A stretch of DNA of 7,021 nucleotides. Origin: Gammaproteobacteria bacterium. Its GTDB lineage: Bacteria; Pseudomonadota; Gammaproteobacteria; Nitrococcales; Nitrococcaceae. A program made the position numbers and the translations under genes. Positions 6,158 through 7,021 of this stretch are shown here, piece after piece; the stretch's first letter is position 1; every line of letters begins with the position of its first letter. The notes beneath the pieces were generated by a model, which saw nothing but the letters and a program-made list of their open reading frames with translations, had not been told where the DNA came from and searched no databases. The stretch spans positions 1 through 7,021 of the forward strand of contig JAGXLT010000044.1 of NCBI GenBank assembly GCA_018334525.1. The letters run 5' to 3'.

Positions 6158-6173
6158 AAGTCCTATATTGTGG
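6158..6173. promoter_or_regulatory. NrdR box 2 (one good half-site)
   Basis: AAGTCCTATATTGTGG fits the NrdR consensus well only in its right half (TATATTGTG); overall about 10 of 16 positions. Its centre is 30 bp from box 1, roughly three helical turns, as expected for tandem NrdR boxes (usually 31-32 bp). The spacing supports it more than the sequence does. Confidence 0.5.
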
Positions 6174-6201
6174 AAATTGGCAGAAAAACAAGGAGTACCC
6201 G

Positions 6202-7021
6202 ATGACGACCGTTCCGCATTTGAGAGCGCTTCCGACAAGCGCTGCAGAGATACCGATACAACCGGCGTCACAGGATATTTGGGACAAAAAATATTGTCTG
6301 AAGTCCAAGGATGGTGATCTGGTCGATAAAAGTATTGAGGATACTTATAGACGTGTAGCGCGCGCCCTTGCGGATGTGGAATCAGAAGATCAGCGCGAAT
6401 ACTGGTTCGAACAGTTTGCTTGGGCATTACGTTTTGGCGCAATCCCGGCGGGCCGAATTACTTCTAATGCGGGTGCTTTAGAGCACAAACCGGCAACCTC
6501 AACGATTAACTGCACCGTTTCGTCCACTGTCGGTGATTCGATGGACGAAATTTTAGATAAAGTGCACGAGGCAGGCTTAACACTAAAAGCCGGTTGCGGC
6601 ATCGGTTACGAGTTCTCAACATTGCGCCCGAAGGGTGCCTACGTATCCGGCGCGGGCGCATATACCTCCGGCCCGCTGTCGTTTATGGATATCTACGACA
6701 AAATGTGTTTCACCGTCTCCTCCGCCGGCGGTCGGCGTGGCGCTCAGATGGCAACGTTTGATGTCGGCCATCCCGACGTCATGGATTTTATTAAAGCAAA
6801 ACGTGAAGATGGCCGGCTTCGTCAGTTTAACCTGTCATTGCTGATTACCGACGGGTTTATGGAAGCGGTGCAGGAAGGGAAAGACTGGCCGTTGGCATTC
6901 CCTATGAAGCGGGATGAGGCTGAGGCCGCCGGAGTCGATCTTGACGATTCAAGCCAGGTTCTGTGGCGGGAGTGGCCAAATCGTAAAAGCGGTTATCTAA
7001 CGCGTGAAGATGGGCTGGTGG
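6202..7021 (+). CDS. nrdJ: Adenosylcobalamin-dependent (class II) ribonucleotide reductase, 5' part
   Basis: The first 273 codons of a reductase that converts ribonucleotides to deoxyribonucleotides using a radical generated from coenzyme B12, with no need for oxygen or a separate radical subunit. The frame is open from ATG 6202 to the right edge. AGGAG at 6191-6195 with a six-base spacer fixes the start. Telling segments are STINCTVSSTVGDSMDEIL (100-118, with Cys104 the likely first redox-active cysteine), EAGLTLKAGCGIGYEFSTL (123-141), GAYTSGPLSFMDIYDKMCF (152-170), SAGGRRGAQM (174-183) and GRLRQFNLSLLITDGFM (204-220). These match the long bacterial class II form; there is no ATP-cone domain at the N-terminus, which begins with a short non-conserved leader. 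The rest (about 450 residues) lies outside, so a split as in Pseudomonas nrdJa/nrdJb cannot be excluded. Control by NrdR is indicated by the boxes upstream. Confidence 0.95.
   Translation, partial: MTTVPHLRALPTSAAEIPIQPASQDIWDKKYCLKSKDGDLVDKSIEDTYRRVARALADVESEDQREYWFEQFAWALRFGAIPAGRITSNAGALEHKPATSTINCTVSSTVGDSMDEILDKVHEAGLTLKAGCGIGYEFSTLRPKGAYVSGAGAYTSGPLSFMDIYDKMCFTVSSAGGRRGAQMATFDVGHPDVMDFIKAKREDGRLRQFNLSLLITDGFMEAVQEGKDWPLAFPMKRDEAEAAGVDLDDSSQVLWREWPNRKSGYLTREDGLV

Noticed and set aside
6088..6201. Cobalamin riboswitch upstream of the B12-dependent reductase
   Set aside because: The gap is only 114 bp, shorter than a full cobalamin riboswitch, and shows no B12-box-like sequence; the reductase uses B12 and is better explained by NrdR control.

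Overview
The window looks like chromosomal DNA of moderate GC from a gammaproteobacterium, possibly a marine Pseudomonadales/Cellvibrionales-type organism. This rests on protein resemblance recalled from memory, not on a search: a DUF3833 lipoprotein beside a chalcone-isomerase-like protein, an MltD-type lytic transglycosylase, and a class II (B12-dependent) ribonucleotide reductase behind apparent NrdR boxes. No mobile element, CRISPR array, tRNA or rRNA was seen. Gene packing is very tight.

Layout. Positions 3-77 hold the 3' tail of an unidentified plus-strand frame. It converges on a minus-strand pair (1230 down to 83): a DUF3833 lipoprotein coupled by an ATGA overlap to a periplasmic chalcone-isomerase-like protein. 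A 70-bp divergent gap separates this pair from a plus-strand membrane protein (1301-2005), in which a cysteine-free glutaredoxin-like domain is fused to a DUF3429 membrane domain. Its 3' end overlaps by 17 bp the 3' end of a minus-strand cardiolipin synthase (3374 down to 1989). Only 34 bp separate the cardiolipin synthase start from the divergent start of a lytic transglycosylase with two LysM repeats (3409-4899).

From there everything runs on the plus strand: a TerB-like protein (4944-5444), a 160-residue protein of unknown family starting at a GTG that overlaps the TerB stop by one base (5444-5926), and a 48-residue membrane miniprotein with a strong ribosome binding site (5941-6087). After a 114-bp regulatory gap with two NrdR-like boxes comes the 5' part of nrdJ (from 6202, running off the window).

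The first 6 kb has an envelope theme: phospholipid synthesis, peptidoglycan turnover, an outer lipoprotein, periplasmic and membrane proteins. nrdJ begins a separate deoxynucleotide-supply unit with its own control. The least explained items are the cysteine-less glutaredoxin/DUF3429 fusion and the TerB / unknown / miniprotein trio. I see no clear evidence of a wholly new multi-gene system.
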